Made by a program: the position numbers and the translations under genes. Below the pieces are notes generated by a model, which saw only the letters and a program-made list of their open reading frames with translations, was not told the DNA's origin and searched no databases. Below, one piece after another: positions 9,671-19,129 of a stretch of DNA of 64,000 bases (within the stretch, counting starts at the first letter, position 1; the number at the start of each line of letters is the position of its first letter). The stretch lies in NCBI GenBank assembly GCA_934401725.1, contig CAKRSS010000001.1, positions 36,106 to 100,105 of the forward strand, written 5' to 3'. Source of the DNA: an uncultured Eubacteriales bacterium. Lineage in GTDB: Bacteria > Bacillota > Clostridia > Oscillospirales > CAG-272.

Positions 9671-10603
9671 ATGGCTAATATAACCGCAAAGGACGTTTCC
9701 GAGCTCCGCGCCAAGACCGGTCTTGGCATGATGGACTGCAAGAAGGCTCTTGTTGAGGCCGAGGGCGACGTCGAGAAGGCTGTCAAGATTCTTCGCGAGA
9801 AGGGCCTTGCTACCGCCGCTAAGAAGGAAAGCAGAATTGCCGCCGAGGGTGTCGTCGACATCATGACCGAGGGCAATGTTACCGCTATGATCGAGGTCAA
9901 CTCCGAGACCGACTTCGTCGCTAAGAACGCAAACTTCAAGGAGTTCGTCCGCGGACTTCTTTCCACCATCATCGCCGGCAAGCCCGCCGATATGGACGCT
10001 TTCATGAAGATGCCATACAACGGCACCGGCATGACCGTCGAGGCTGCTCTTGTCGACAAGATCGCCGTTATCGGTGAGAAGATTTCCATCCGCCGCTTTG
10101 TTATCGTTGAGGGCGTGGTTTCCACCTATATCCACGGCATGGGTACCACCGGTGTTATCGTCAAGTTCGACGTTGACGACGCTGTCGCAGCTAACCCCGA
10201 GTTTGCTGCTGCTGCTAAGAACATCGCACTTCAGATCGCCGCAGGCTCTCCTCCCGCTTACGTGACCAAGGAGGACGTTCCCGCTTCCGTTATCGAGGAA
10301 GAGAAGGCTATCATCAAGACTCAGATGGCCAACGACCCCAAGATGGCAGGCAAGCCCGAGAAGGTTCTCGACGGCATCGTCATGGGCAAGCTGGGCAACT
10401 TCTACAAGTCCAACTGCCTCGTTGAGCAACCCTACGTCAAGGACGACAAGCTGACCGTCGGCCAGTACCTCAAGGCTTCCGCTAAGGAGCTGGGCGGCAA
10501 GTTCGACGTTGTCGACTTCAAGATCTTTGAGAAGGGCGAGGGCATCCAGAAGCGCGAGGACAACTTTGCTGAAGAGATTGCAAAGCTCACCGGCAAGCAG
10601 TAA
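9671..10603 (+). CDS. tsf: Translation elongation factor Ts
   Basis: Guanine-nucleotide exchange factor for EF-Tu, 310 residues. The N-terminal UBA-like helix region contains the family signatures VSELRAKTGLGMMDCKKAL and, further on, EVNSETDFVAKN; the C-terminal part ends EGIQKREDNFAEEIAKL. RBS GAAAGGA precedes the ATG by about 8 bases, 31 bases after rpsB. The codon bias is the same as rpsB. A strong terminator follows at 10626. Confidence 0.97.
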   Translation: MANITAKDVSELRAKTGLGMMDCKKALVEAEGDVEKAVKILREKGLATAAKKESRIAAEGVVDIMTEGNVTAMIEVNSETDFVAKNANFKEFVRGLLSTIIAGKPADMDAFMKMPYNGTGMTVEAALVDKIAVIGEKISIRRFVIVEGVVSTYIHGMGTTGVIVKFDVDDAVAANPEFAAAAKNIALQIAAGSPPAYVTKEDVPASVIEEEKAIIKTQMANDPKMAGKPEKVLDGIVMGKLGNFYKSNCLVEQPYVKDDKLTVGQYLKASAKELGGKFDVVDFKIFEKGEGIQKREDNFAEEIAKLTGKQ

Positions 10604-10625
10604 TCGGATTTTATTGTCTGAATAT

Positions 10626-10659
10626 AACCCCGGCAGGACATGCGTCCGGCCGGGGTTTT
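10626..10659 (+). terminator. Intrinsic terminator of rpsB-tsf
   Basis: Arms AACCCCGGC (10626-10634) and GCCGGGGTT (10649-10657) with an inner GGAC/GTCC stem, followed by TTTT. The next 60 bases (10660-10722) are a degenerate run of GAAAA-containing steps of about 10 bases (CTGAAAAACG, CCGAAAAACA and similar). Confidence 0.85.
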
Positions 10660-10725
10660 GAAATACACTGAAAAACGCTGAAAAGCATCGGAAAATACCG
10701 AAAAACACCGAAAAACGGAGGAAAT

Positions 10726-11433
10726 ATGAGGATAGATAAGCTGTTGTCCGCCTGCGGCGCTGCCAGCCGGAGCGAGGCGGGACGTGCCGCGAGAGCCGGA
10801 CGAATTACCGTGAACGGCGTCGCGGTGCGCGACGCTTCGACGAACGTCGACCCCATGCGCGACACAGTCTGCCTTGACGGCGTGCGGATGGAGTATTGCG
10901 AGTTTGTCTACGTCATGCTCAACAAGCCCGAGGGCTACGTCAGCGCGACGGAGGACGGCCGCGACCCGACCGTGCTCGAGCTTTTGCCCGAGCTCAGCCA
11001 CCGCACGGGGCTGTTCCCCTGCGGCAGGCTTGACAAGAACACCGTCGGGCTGATGCTCATTACCGACGACGGCGCGCTCGGTCATCGCCTGCTCTCGCCG
11101 CGTCGGCACGTTGAGAAGACCTACCGCTTCGCCTGCCGCGCCGAGGTCAGCGACGAGGATCGGGCGGCGCTCGAGAACGGCCTGCGCCTGGCCGACGGCT
11201 ACGTCACAAAGCCGGCCACGCTCACGCTCGATCCCGGTCGCATGAGCGGCACAATTACGCTGCACGAGGGCAAATATCACCAGATAAAGCGCATGTTCGG
11301 AGCGGTCAATGACAACCGCATCGTCGCGCTCGAGCGCGTTAGCTTTGGCCCGCTCACGCTTGACCCCGCGCTCGGCCGCGGCGATTGGCGCTATCTGACC
11401 GAGGACGAAATCTCGCGGCTGCGAAGCTCGTGA
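10726..11433 (+). CDS. RsuA/RluB-family rRNA pseudouridine synthase
   Basis: 235 residues. An N-terminal S4 RNA-binding domain (about 1-45, MRIDKLLSACGAASRSEAGR ... GRITVNGV) is followed by the catalytic domain with the Asp-bearing motif GRLDKNTVGLMLITDDG and KTYRF. The C-terminal signature is GKYHQIKRMFGAV. This is the RsuA-type small-subunit enzyme or the related RluB/RluE large-subunit enzyme; the exact rRNA site cannot be read from sequence. RBS GGAGG at 10717-10721. A terminator follows, so it is probably monocistronic or reads through from tsf at low level. Confidence 0.92.
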   Translation: MRIDKLLSACGAASRSEAGRAARAGRITVNGVAVRDASTNVDPMRDTVCLDGVRMEYCEFVYVMLNKPEGYVSATEDGRDPTVLELLPELSHRTGLFPCGRLDKNTVGLMLITDDGALGHRLLSPRRHVEKTYRFACRAEVSDEDRAALENGLRLADGYVTKPATLTLDPGRMSGTITLHEGKYHQIKRMFGAVNDNRIVALERVSFGPLTLDPALGRGDWRYLTEDEISRLRSS

Positions 11434-11503
11434 GTCACCAAATTTCGAGACGAGGCAGGGAACATCGTCCGGGAGTGCCCGCGCCCTGCTCTCCGCACCC
11501 CGC

Positions 11504-11530
11504 GCCCCGCGTCGCAGCGGGGCAATTTTT
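11504..11530 (+). terminator. Intrinsic terminator after pseudouridine synthase gene
   Basis: Stem GCCCCGC (11504-11510) / GCGGGGC (11517-11523), loop GTCGCA, then AATTTTT. Confidence 0.8.
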
Positions 11531-11576
11531 GTCGCCCGAATGCGGTCGGAATGCGCGTAAGAGAGCAAACTTGTCC

Positions 11577-11605
11577 TTTACATGACAAAAGAAATGTGGT
11601 ATAAT
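11577..11605 (+). promoter_or_regulatory. Sigma-A-type promoter for uvrB
   Basis: TTTACA (11577-11582), 17-bp spacer, perfect TATAAT (11600-11605) preceded by TGTGG. No obvious LexA-type palindrome overlaps it. Confidence 0.8.
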
Positions 11606-11650
11606 TACATGGTACAATTATAATGTAATGTTTTTCGCAGGAGGCTGCAT

Positions 11651-13639
11651 TTGTTACCGGGTAAATTTGTTCTGAAAAGTGAATATTCGCCCACCGGCGA
11701 TCAGCCGGAGGCCATCGAAAAGCTGATTGAGGGCGTTCGCATGGGCGACCATATGCAGACGCTGCTCGGCGTCACCGGCTCGGGCAAGACGTTCACTATG
11801 GCCAACGTCATTGCCGCCGTCAACCGCCCGACACTGGTGCTGGCGCACAACAAGACGCTGGCGGCGCAGCTTTGCTCGGAGTTCCGCGAGTTCTTTCCGG
11901 ACAACGCCGTCGAGTATTTTGTCTCGTATTACGACTACTATCAGCCCGAGGCCTACATCCCCGGCAAGGACATGTACATCGAAAAGGACGCGCTGATAAA
12001 CGACGAAATCGACCGTCTGCGCCACAGCGCCACCTCAGCGCTGTTCGAGCGGCGGGACGTCATAATCGTCGCGAGCGTGTCCTGCATATATTCGCTCGGT
12101 GACCCGAATGAGTATAAAAGCCTGGTGCTGGCGCTGCGTCCCGGCATGAAGATGAGCCGCGAGTGGCTAATCTCGAAGCTCGTATCCATCAGCTACGACC
12201 GCAACGACGTCAATTTCGTCCGTGACAAGTTCCGCGTGCGGGGCGACACAGTCGAGATATTCCCGGCGTCGAACGGCGATAAGGCGCTGCGCGTCGAGTT
12301 CTTCGGTGACGAGATCGAGCGCGTGTCCGAGATCAACGTCGTGACGGGCGAGATGGTGCGCCAGCTGAGCTACGCCGCCGTCTACCCCGCGACGCACTAC
12401 GCCGTGTCGGACGAAAAGCGCGAGGCCGCGCTGTCCGAAATTGAGGCGGAAATGCGCGAACGGGTGGCTTATTTCCAGTCGGAAAACAAGCTGCTCGAGG
12501 CTCAGCGGATAGAGGAGCGCGTCAAATACGACCTCGAAATGCTGCGCGAGATTGGCTTCTGCTCGGGCGTTGAGAACTATTCGCGCGTGCTGTCCGGTCG
12601 CGAGCCGGGCTCGACGCCCTACACGCTGCTCGATTACTTCCCGGACGATTTTCTTATGTTCGTCGACGAGTCGCACGTGACGCTGCCGCAGGTTCGCGGC
12701 ATGAGCGGCGGCGACACGGCGCGCAAAAAGAATCTGATAGACTTCGGCTTCCGTCTGCCGTCGGCCTACGACAACCGCCCGCTTTACTTCGACGAGTTCG
12801 AGTCCAAGATAAATCAGGCGATATTCGTCAGCGCGACACCGGGCGATTACGAAAAACAGCACTCCGAGCAGGTCGTCGAGCAGATTATCCGCCCGACAGG
12901 ACTGCTTGATCCCGAGGTTGAGGTCCGTCCCGTCGAGGGGCAGGTCGACGACCTCATGGGCGAGATACGAAAGCGCACCGCGCTCGGCGAGCGCGTGCTC
13001 GTCACGACGCTGACCAAGAAAATGGCAGAGGATCTGACGGATTATTTCGAGTCCAACGGCATCCGCGTGCGGTATATCCACTTCAACGTCGACACCATCG
13101 AGCGCATGGAGATAATCCGAGACTTGCGGCTGGGCGTGTTTGACGTGCTGGTCGGCATCAACCTTCTGCGCGAGGGACTTGACATTCCCGAGGTGTCGCT
13201 CGTCGCCATACTCGACGCCGACAAGGAGGGCTTTCTGCGCGCTGAGACGTCGCTTATCCAGACGATAGGCCGCGCGGCGCGAAACGCGCACGGCAAGGTC
13301 ATAATGTACGCCGACCATATGACGGGCTCCATGGAGCGCGCCATATTTGAGACCCGCCGCCGCCGCGGCATACAGTCAAAGTACAACGAGGAGCACGGCA
13401 TAGTGCCGCAGACCATAATCAAGGGCGTGCGCGATATAATCGACATCGGCGCGTCGCCCGACGGCGGAAAGAAGCACGACGGACACTCAAAGAAGCAGGA
13501 CAAGCAGATGAGCGCACGCGACCGCGAGGCGCTTATCGAGCGGCTGACCCGCGAGATGAAGGAGGCCTCACGGCGTCTTGAATTCGAGCAGGCGGCCTAT
13601 ATCCGCGACAGAATCAAGGAACTGAAACAAAATAAATAA
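11651..13639 (+). CDS. uvrB: Excinuclease ABC subunit B
   Basis: Damage-verifying helicase-like subunit of nucleotide excision repair, 662 residues (normal). Walker [11 protein letters not shown] near residue 39, the beta-hairpin region around [12 protein letters not shown], helicase motif Walker B-like [12 protein letters not shown], motif [20 protein letters not shown], and motif [11 protein letters not shown]. The C-terminal UVR domain (about 625-660, [17 protein letters not shown]) is intact. It starts with TTG at 11651, supported by AGGAGG at 11639-11644; no ATG fits the family N-terminus. Neither uvrA nor uvrC is in the window. Confidence 0.97.
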   Translation: MLPGKFVLKSEYSPTGDQPEAIEKLIEGVRMGDHMQTLLGVTGSGKTFTMANVIAAVNRPTLVLAHNKTLAAQLCSEFREFFPDNAVEYFVSYYDYYQPEAYIPGKDMYIEKDALINDEIDRLRHSATSALFERRDVIIVASVSCIYSLGDPNEYKSLVLALRPGMKMSREWLISKLVSISYDRNDVNFVRDKFRVRGDTVEIFPASNGDKALRVEFFGDEIERVSEINVVTGEMVRQLSYAAVYPATHYAVSDEKREAALSEIEAEMRERVAYFQSENKLLEAQRIEERVKYDLEMLREIGFCSGVENYSRVLSGREPGSTPYTLLDYFPDDFLMFVDESHVTLPQVRGMSGGDTARKKNLIDFGFRLPSAYDNRPLYFDEFESKINQAIFVSATPGDYEKQHSEQVVEQIIRPTGLLDPEVEVRPVEGQVDDLMGEIRKRTALGERVLVTTLTKKMAEDLTDYFESNGIRVRYIHFNVDTIERMEIIRDLRLGVFDVLVGINLLREGLDIPEVSLVAILDADKEGFLRAETSLIQTIGRAARNAHGKVIMYADHMTGSMERAIFETRRRRGIQSKYNEEHGIVPQTIIKGVRDIIDIGASPDGGKKHDGHSKKQDKQMSARDREALIERLTREMKEASRRLEFEQAAYIRDRIKELKQNK

Positions 13640-13652
13640 CGAGGGATACAAC

Positions 13653-15809
13653 ATGGACATTATTGCTGCATTGGCACAGGAATTCAAGCTCGACCGCGGG
13701 CAGGTCGAGCGCACGGTCGGGCTCATTGACGAGGGCAACACCATTCCGTTTATTGCCCGTTACCGCAAGGAGGTCACAGGCTCGCTTGACGACACCGTTC
13801 TGCGCGACCTTGACGACCGCCTGACCTACCTGCGCAACATCGAGAAGCGCAAGGAGGAGGTCAAGGGGCTTATCGACGCGCAGGGCAAGCTGACCGACGA
13901 GCTTATCGCCGCCATCGACGCGGCCAAGACCATAACCGAGGTGGACGACATTTACCGTCCCTACCGTCCCAAGCGTAAGACGCGCGCTTCCGTCGCGCGC
14001 GAGCGCGGACTGGAGCCGCTGGCCGAGCTCATCATGGCGCAGCAGCCGTCCTACGACCCGCCGCTGACGACTGTCGCGGAGGGCTACGTCGACGAGGAGA
14101 AGGGAGTCGCAAGTGCCGACGCGGCGCTCGCCGGCGCTATGGACATCATAGCCGAGGACGTCTCGGACAACGCCGACTTCCGCAAGACCATCCGTTCGCT
14201 CACGTGGGACGACGGCGTGCTCTGCTCGACAGGCAGCGGCGACTCGGTCTACACGCAGTATTACGAGTACGCCGAGAAGCTCAAGAAGATTCCCGGCCAC
14301 CGCATCCTCGCTATCAACCGCGGCGAGAAGGAGGAGTTCCTCAAGGTGACGCTGACCGCGCCGCGCGAGCTGATACTCAAATATCTCGGTCACAAGCTGG
14401 TGAGCGAGCCGTCCTCGCCCGCCGTGACCTACATCCGCGCCGCCATTGAGGACGGCTACGACCGCCTCATTGCGCCGAGTGTCGAGCGCGAGATACGCAA
14501 CGACATGTTCGACAGCGCGAGCGAGGGTGCTATCAAGCTGTTCTCGGTCAATCTTCACAACCTGCTCATGCAGTCGCCGCTCAAGGGCAAGACGGTGCTC
14601 GGCTTCGACCCCGGCTACCGTACCGGCTGCAAGCTGGCCGTTGTCGACAAGACGGGCAAGGTGCTTGACACGGCTGTCATTTACCCCACCAAACCACAAG
14701 AGCGCATCGAGGAGAGCGGCCGCGTTGTGACGCGCCTCATCCGCAAGTACGGCGTGAATGTCATTGCCATCGGCAACGGCACGGCCTCCAAGGAGAGCGA
14801 GATTTTCATCGCGAACCTGCTCAAGTCCATCCCCGAGGACGTCAAATACGTCATGGTCAGCGAGGCGGGGGCGTCGGTCTACTCGGCGTCCAAGCTCGGT
14901 GCGGACGAGTTCCCGGATTTCGACGTGACTCAGCGCTCGGCTGTTTCCATCGCGCGCCGCCTTCAGGACCCGCTCGCGGAGCTGGTCAAGATCGACCCCA
15001 AGTCGATAGGCGTGGGGCAGTATCAGCACGACATGAAGCCGGCGCGGCTTGACGACGCGCTGACCGGCGTAGTTGAGGACTGCGTCAACGCGGTCGGAAT
15101 CGACCTGAACACTGCGTCGCACTCGCTGCTGGCCTACATTTCCGGTATAAACGCGACCTGCGCCAAGAACATAGTCAAGTATCGCGAGGAGAACGGCGAG
15201 TTCACCAGTCGCGCGCAGATACTCAAGGTGCCCAAGATCGGCGCGAAGGCGTTCGAGCAGTGCGCGGGCTTTCTCCGCGTGCCCGGCAGCTCCGAAATAC
15301 TCGACAACACCGGCGTTCACCCCGAGTCCTACGCGGCGGCGCGCGGACTGCTCGAGATGTTCGGTTACAGCGAGCAGGATGTCAAAGACGGCAAGCTGAC
15401 GCTGCTTTCCGAGAAGGTGAAAATCAAGGGTACGGCCAAGGTTGCGGAGAAGCTCGGCGTCGGCGAGCCGACGCTTGTGGACATTATCGGCGAGCTCGAG
15501 AAGCCCGGCCGCGACGTGCGTGACAGTCTGCCGCCTCCCGAGTTGCGCGACGACATTCTCGACATGAGCGACCTCAAGGAGGGCATGATTCTCAAGGGAA
15601 CCGTCCGCAACGTTATCGATTTCGGTGCGTTCGTCGACATCGGCGTGCATCAGGACGGACTCGTACACGTCTCGCAGCTGTCCGAGCGCTTCGTGAAGCA
15701 CCCCTCCGAGGTCGTTTCGGTCGGCGACGTAGTGAACGTCAAAGTCCTCGGAGTCGACATGCATAAAAAGAAAATCTCCCTGTCAATGAAGGGCGTAAAG
15801 CAGAACTGA
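13653..15809 (+). CDS. tex: Tex-family RNA-binding protein (S1 domain)
   Basis: 718-residue Tex/YhgF/YdcI-family protein, a conserved nucleic-acid-binding factor linked to transcription. Domain order: N-terminal helical Tex region (IPFIARYRKEVTGSLDD), YqgF-like RNase H fold (LGFDPGYRTGCKLAVVD), helix-hairpin-helix pairs (LLAYISGINATCAKNIVKYR; SRAQILKVPKIGAKAFEQC) and a C-terminal S1 domain (about 640-715, GMILKGTVRNVIDFGAFVDIG). Start 13 bases after uvrB with GAGGGA upstream, so probably co-transcribed. Followed by the second dispersed repeat. Confidence 0.95.
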   Translation: MDIIAALAQEFKLDRGQVERTVGLIDEGNTIPFIARYRKEVTGSLDDTVLRDLDDRLTYLRNIEKRKEEVKGLIDAQGKLTDELIAAIDAAKTITEVDDIYRPYRPKRKTRASVARERGLEPLAELIMAQQPSYDPPLTTVAEGYVDEEKGVASADAALAGAMDIIAEDVSDNADFRKTIRSLTWDDGVLCSTGSGDSVYTQYYEYAEKLKKIPGHRILAINRGEKEEFLKVTLTAPRELILKYLGHKLVSEPSSPAVTYIRAAIEDGYDRLIAPSVEREIRNDMFDSASEGAIKLFSVNLHNLLMQSPLKGKTVLGFDPGYRTGCKLAVVDKTGKVLDTAVIYPTKPQERIEESGRVVTRLIRKYGVNVIAIGNGTASKESEIFIANLLKSIPEDVKYVMVSEAGASVYSASKLGADEFPDFDVTQRSAVSIARRLQDPLAELVKIDPKSIGVGQYQHDMKPARLDDALTGVVEDCVNAVGIDLNTASHSLLAYISGINATCAKNIVKYREENGEFTSRAQILKVPKIGAKAFEQCAGFLRVPGSSEILDNTGVHPESYAAARGLLEMFGYSEQDVKDGKLTLLSEKVKIKGTAKVAEKLGVGEPTLVDIIGELEKPGRDVRDSLPPPELRDDILDMSDLKEGMILKGTVRNVIDFGAFVDIGVHQDGLVHVSQLSERFVKHPSEVVSVGDVVNVKVLGVDMHKKKISLSMKGVKQN

Positions 15810-15815
15810 GGTTTT

Positions 15816-15925
15816 TCGGGGCGCTGCCCCGAACCTCGCTCAGGGGACGCGTCTCGGGGCGCTGCCCCGAACCCCACCAAGGGGGCTTTTTGAAAAAAGC
15901 CCCCTTGGATCCCGCAAAAACTTTT
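15816..15925. repeat. Dispersed palindromic repeat, copy 2 (compound)
   Basis: Two half-units each begin TCGGGGCGCTGCCCCGAACC (15816-15835 and 15854-15873). The second continues into a long hairpin, CCAAGGGGGCTTTTT / AAAAAGCCCCCTTGG (about 15877-15907), and ends CCCGCAAAAACTTTT. It is the reverse-oriented counterpart of the element at 4317-4377. It lies just after the tex stop and may act as its terminator. Confidence 0.8.
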
Positions 15926-15950
15926 AAAAAAGGGCGTGTCAGAGTCTGAG

Positions 15951-16090
15951 GGACGCCGGGATGGGTGGTTTTCGGGCGTCCCAATGACTTTAACTCGCCC
16001 AAATTTGTGAAAGTTTCGTCCGCCTTTGGGGCGGCGGCACGGATCCAACGCCGTGTGGCGTTGGCCGCCGCCCGCAGGCGGCGGAATCCC
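15951..16090. other. Gene-free block of three further hairpins
   Basis: No gene is seen between 15810 and 16316. Three self-complementary pieces occur here: GGGACGCC (15951-) with GGCGTCCC (ending about 15982), CCAACGCC/GGCGTTGG around 16047-16066, and CCGCCGCC/GGCGGCGG around 16067-16085. Compact GC-rich hairpins in a row suggest a mobile intergenic repeat or a structured RNA; no promoter is obvious in front of them. Confidence 0.45.
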
Positions 16091-16211
16091 CTTTACTGTC
16101 TTAATATATTAAGAAAAGCGCGACTGCAAAGTGTTCGTCATGACCGCAAAATACGTGCTGTTGTGTGCAAGTTGCACAAATATAAAGCGTAAAGTTTGGG
16201 CGATTGACATC

Positions 16212-16240
16212 TTTCAATTTCACTCATTTTTTGGTACAAT
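16212..16240 (+). promoter_or_regulatory. Promoter for MsmX-like ATPase gene
   Basis: TTTCAA (16212-16217), 17-bp spacer, TACAAT (16235-16240) with an upstream TGG. A closer-to-consensus TTGACA at 16204-16209 is 25 bp from the -10 and so cannot pair with it in the normal way. The leader is about 70 bases. Confidence 0.6.
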
Positions 16241-16316
16241 ATATGTTGTTAAAAAACATGTGTCCCGGGAGTGCCGCGCGGCGGTTCCGGTTCAAATTCA
16301 AGGAGGAATATTTTTA

Positions 16317-17429
16317 ATGGCAAGTTTGTCTTTCAAGCACATCTATAAGAAGTATCCCGGCGGCGTTACTGCCGTCTCTGACTTCAACCTCGAGGTCAAG
16401 GATAAGGAGTTCCTGGTTCTGGTCGGTCCTTCCGGTTGCGGTAAGACCACCACACTGCGTATGATCGCAGGTCTGGAGGAGATCACCGAGGGTGAGCTGT
16501 TCATCGGCGACCAGCTGGTCAACGACGTCGCTCCTAAGGACAGAAAGATCGCGATGGTGTTCCAGAACTACGCTCTGTACCCCCACATGTCCGTTTTCGA
16601 GAACATGTCCTTCGGCCTTAAGCTGAACAAGACTCCTAAGGAAGAGATCAAGCGCCGCGTTGAGGAAGCTGCCCGTATACTTGATATTACCCACCTGCTC
16701 GACAGAAAGCCGAAGGCTCTGTCCGGTGGTCAGAAGCAGCGTGTTGCGCTGGGTCGTGCTATCGTCCGTAACCCTAAGGTCTTCCTTTTGGACGAGCCTC
16801 TTTCCAACCTTGACGCTAAGCTCCGTGCCGCAATGAGAACCGAGCTTACCAAGCTGCACCAGAGAGTCGGTACCACCTTCGTATACGTTACTCACGACCA
16901 GGTCGAGGCTATGACCATGGCTACGCGTATCGTCGTTATGAAGGACGGTCTGATTCAGCAGGTCGACACTCCTCAGAACCTCTACGACTATCCCTGCAAC
17001 ATTTTCGTCGCAGGCTTCATAGGCACTCCTCAGATGAACTTCATCACCGGTACGCTGGAGAAGAAGGGCGAGGATGTTTACTTCAACTTCGAGAACAACT
17101 CCATCAAGCTGCCCGCAGAGAAGGCCAACAACCCCGCGCTGAAGGATTACATCGGCCAGGAAGTTGTTATGGGTATCCGTCCTGAGTGCATTCACGACGA
17201 GCCCGTGCACGTTGCAACCCTCACCGACAGCGTTGTCGAGACCTACGTTGACGTTACCGAGCTTATGGGTGCTGAGATTTACCTCTACATCACCATCGGC
17301 GAGACTAACCTCATCGCCCGCGTCTCCTCTCGCTCCACCTCCCGTGCAGGCGATACCATCAAGGTCGCGTTCGACACCTCGAGACTCCACATTTTCGATA
17401 AGGATACCGAGCGCTGCATCGTTCACTAA
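16317..17429 (+). CDS. Sugar ABC transporter ATPase, MsmX/UgpC type
   Basis: 370-residue CUT1-type ATPase that energises oligosaccharide or glycerol-phosphate importers. Walker [10 protein letters not shown] (about 37-45), signature LSGGQKQR, Walker [17 protein letters not shown], and a C-terminal OB-fold regulatory domain (about 240-370, [16 protein letters not shown] ... [10 protein letters not shown]). ATG at 16317 chosen because AAGGAGG ends 10 bases upstream; longer in-frame starts do not fit the family. It stands alone with its own promoter and terminator, as shared MsmX ATPases do, so it probably serves several permeases elsewhere. Codon use resembles rpsB/tsf, implying high expression. 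Confidence 0.93.
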   Translation: MASLSFKHIYKKYPGGVTAVSDFNLEVKDKEFLVLVGPSGCGKTTTLRMIAGLEEITEGELFIGDQLVNDVAPKDRKIAMVFQNYALYPHMSVFENMSFGLKLNKTPKEEIKRRVEEAARILDITHLLDRKPKALSGGQKQRVALGRAIVRNPKVFLLDEPLSNLDAKLRAAMRTELTKLHQRVGTTFVYVTHDQVEAMTMATRIVVMKDGLIQQVDTPQNLYDYPCNIFVAGFIGTPQMNFITGTLEKKGEDVYFNFENNSIKLPAEKANNPALKDYIGQEVVMGIRPECIHDEPVHVATLTDSVVETYVDVTELMGAEIYLYITIGETNLIARVSSRSTSRAGDTIKVAFDTSRLHIFDKDTERCIVH

Positions 17430-17440
17430 TCGAATAGCAA

Positions 17441-17478
17441 AAAGCCGGAGGACGCCAAGCGGCGTCCTCCGGCTTTTG
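17441..17478 (+). terminator. Intrinsic terminator of MsmX-like gene
   Basis: Perfect 17-bp stem AAAAGCCGGAGGACGCC (17441-17457) / GGCGTCCTCCGGCTTTT (17462-17478), four-base loop. The end with TTTT works on the plus strand. Confidence 0.92.
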
Positions 17479-17490
17479 ACGTGCCGCTAT

Positions 17491-17519
17491 TGACAAAAAG
17501 CGAAAATAGTCTTATAATA
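17491..17519 (+). promoter_or_regulatory. Consensus sigma-A promoter for CPBP-tadA
   Basis: Perfect TTGACA (17491-17496), 17-bp spacer, perfect TATAAT (17514-17519). Confidence 0.9.
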
Positions 17520-17546
17520 TAGTGGAGTACATGAAAGGTACGGTTT

Positions 17547-18566
17547 TTGTTGATGCCCGAAATTAATGAAAAGGAGTACAGAGGCACGCTTATCCGCATA
17601 GGCGGAAGTATGCTCATGCTTGTGGCGCTGCTCAACGCGCTGACGCTGCTTTGGCGGCTTGTCGGCGGCGTACTCGAGCAGGCGCTGGACTACGAAAGCT
17701 ACTATATCGTCAATCAGCTGCTCTATGCGCTGGTGTATGCGGCGTCGTTCCTGATTCCGGCGGCGTTTTTCTATCAGATAAGCCGCCGAAAAAACACTCA
17801 GCCGGTGCTGACGCAGGTCAGACTGGACCGCCAGTTCCCGCTGATGGCCGTCGCGGCCATCGCACTGATACTCGGTTCGGCGATTCTCAATTCGTATCTT
17901 ATGAATCTGGTGCACTTCTCCGAATTCATGGACGCCTATGTGGTCGACGACCCGATGGACACCAATTATAAGCTGGTGCTCTCGATACTGACGACCGCTA
18001 TCATTCCCGGCTTTGTCGAGGAGATGCTGTTCCGCGGCGTGATTCTGACCAACCTTTTGCCCTACGGCAAGGCTCCGGCTGTCCTCATCAGTGCCGTGCT
18101 GTTCGGCCTTATGCACCAGAACCCGGCGCAGATGTTCTACGCGACAATGGCCGGCGTTGTGCTTGGGCTGGTTTACGTCCGCACACGCTCGATTTGGGGC
18201 GGGGTGCTGATACATTTCATGAATAACCTGTTCAGCGTTTTTGAGAGTCTGATGTTTGACCGGCTTGATGCCGCCGTGGCGTCGCGGATATGTACCTACG
18301 TCGAGGGCGTGCTGTTTGCCGCAGGAGTGGTATGTGCCGTGATACTTGTCTGCACCAAAAAAAAGCGCGTCCGCGACTTTTCGGCGAGCGGCTTTGGCAC
18401 GGTTATGGAGCCTGACGAAAATTACGTCGAGCGTCCGCTCTCCCGTGGGCGCGCGGTGCGTCAGTTCTTCAATCCGACGGTGACGATTTTTATGATAATT
18501 TCCTGTCTCGAGATGGCGTACTATATAATTATTGCGCTCAGAATGTGGGCGTCGCAGCAGCTATGA
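17547..18566 (+). CDS. CPBP-family intramembrane glutamic protease
   Basis: 339 residues with about eight hydrophobic helices; membrane-embedded CPBP/Abi (Rce1-like) protease. Catalytic motif FVEEMLFRGVIL (EExxxR), then FGLMHQNPAQMFYA carrying the conserved His, then RSIWGGVLIHFMNN with the third-motif His. Related proteins process prenylated or bacteriocin-type peptides or give bacteriocin self-immunity; the substrate here is unknown. TTG at 17547 is 9-10 bases after AAAGG; TTG 17550 or ATG 17553 are alternatives. Its stop overlaps the tadA start (ATGA). Confidence 0.85.
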   Translation: MLMPEINEKEYRGTLIRIGGSMLMLVALLNALTLLWRLVGGVLEQALDYESYYIVNQLLYALVYAASFLIPAAFFYQISRRKNTQPVLTQVRLDRQFPLMAVAAIALILGSAILNSYLMNLVHFSEFMDAYVVDDPMDTNYKLVLSILTTAIIPGFVEEMLFRGVILTNLLPYGKAPAVLISAVLFGLMHQNPAQMFYATMAGVVLGLVYVRTRSIWGGVLIHFMNNLFSVFESLMFDRLDAAVASRICTYVEGVLFAAGVVCAVILVCTKKKRVRDFSASGFGTVMEPDENYVERPLSRGRAVRQFFNPTVTIFMIISCLEMAYYIIIALRMWASQQL

Positions 18567-19036
18567 CGCGGGACGAGAAGTTCATGTCGGCGGCGCTTGA
18601 GCAGGCGCGGCTGGCGGCGGAGTGCGGCGAGGTCCCGGTCGGGGCGGTGGTCGTTTACCGCGACGAGATAATCGCCGCCGCACACAACACGCGCGAGACC
18701 GACAGGTGCGCGACCTCGCACGCCGAGCTTCGCGCGATGGAGCAGGCCTGCCGCGTCCGCGGCGGCTGGCGGCTGTTTGACTGCGAGCTGTTTGTGACGC
18801 TCGAGCCGTGCGCCATGTGCGCCGGGGCGGCCGTCAACGCGAGAGTCGACCGCGTGGTCTACGGCGCGTCGGATCTGCGCTTCGGCGCGCTCGGTAGCGC
18901 CTTTGACCTCATGACGGTGGGGCTTAACCACAAATACGAGGTCGTCCCCGGCGTGCTCGGGGATGAGTGCCGGGCGCTGCTTCAGGAGTTTTTCAGAGCG
19001 CGGCGCGGCGCGGGCGCAAAAACAGAACCGAAATAA
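18563..19036 (+). CDS. tadA: tRNA-specific adenosine deaminase TadA
   Basis: Deaminates A34 to inosine in tRNA-Arg(ACG). 157 residues with the zinc-deaminase motifs SHAELRAM (HAE) and EPCAMCAGA (PCxxC), plus VPVGAVVV near the N-terminus. ATG at 18563 chosen because it overlaps the preceding stop as ATGA and gives the usual N-terminus. A GTG at 18545 in the same frame would add six residues but lies within the upstream gene. Confidence 0.95.
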   Translation: MTRDEKFMSAALEQARLAAECGEVPVGAVVVYRDEIIAAAHNTRETDRCATSHAELRAMEQACRVRGGWRLFDCELFVTLEPCAMCAGAAVNARVDRVVYGASDLRFGALGSAFDLMTVGLNHKYEVVPGVLGDECRALLQEFFRARRGAGAKTEPK

Positions 19037-19037
19037 C

Positions 19038-19077
19038 AACGGGTGTATTGCTTTCGACGGCAGTGACACCCGTTTTT
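19038..19077 (+). terminator. Intrinsic terminator of CPBP-tadA
   Basis: Arms AACGGGTGT (19038-19046) and ACACCCGTT (19066-19074), then TTTTT run to 19077. The loop is long at 19 bases. Confidence 0.75.
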
Positions 19078-19129
19078 AGGCTCCACCGCGCGATTTCGAT
19101 GGTGCCTTTATTAATTTGACGCAAATGTA

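Noticed and set aside
9557..10708. Long minus-strand open frame opposite tsf
   Set aside because: tsf is certain; the antisense frame is a shadow with biased, family-free composition.
10660..10722. GAAAAACx steps resembling a repeat array or CRISPR
   Set aside because: Units are only about 10 bases, degenerate and without spacers.
13614..15764. 716-codon open frame on the minus strand opposite tex
   Set aside because: The tex frame matches its family over its full length. The opposite frame has no RBS, no domain-like pattern and arises from the GC-rich codon structure.
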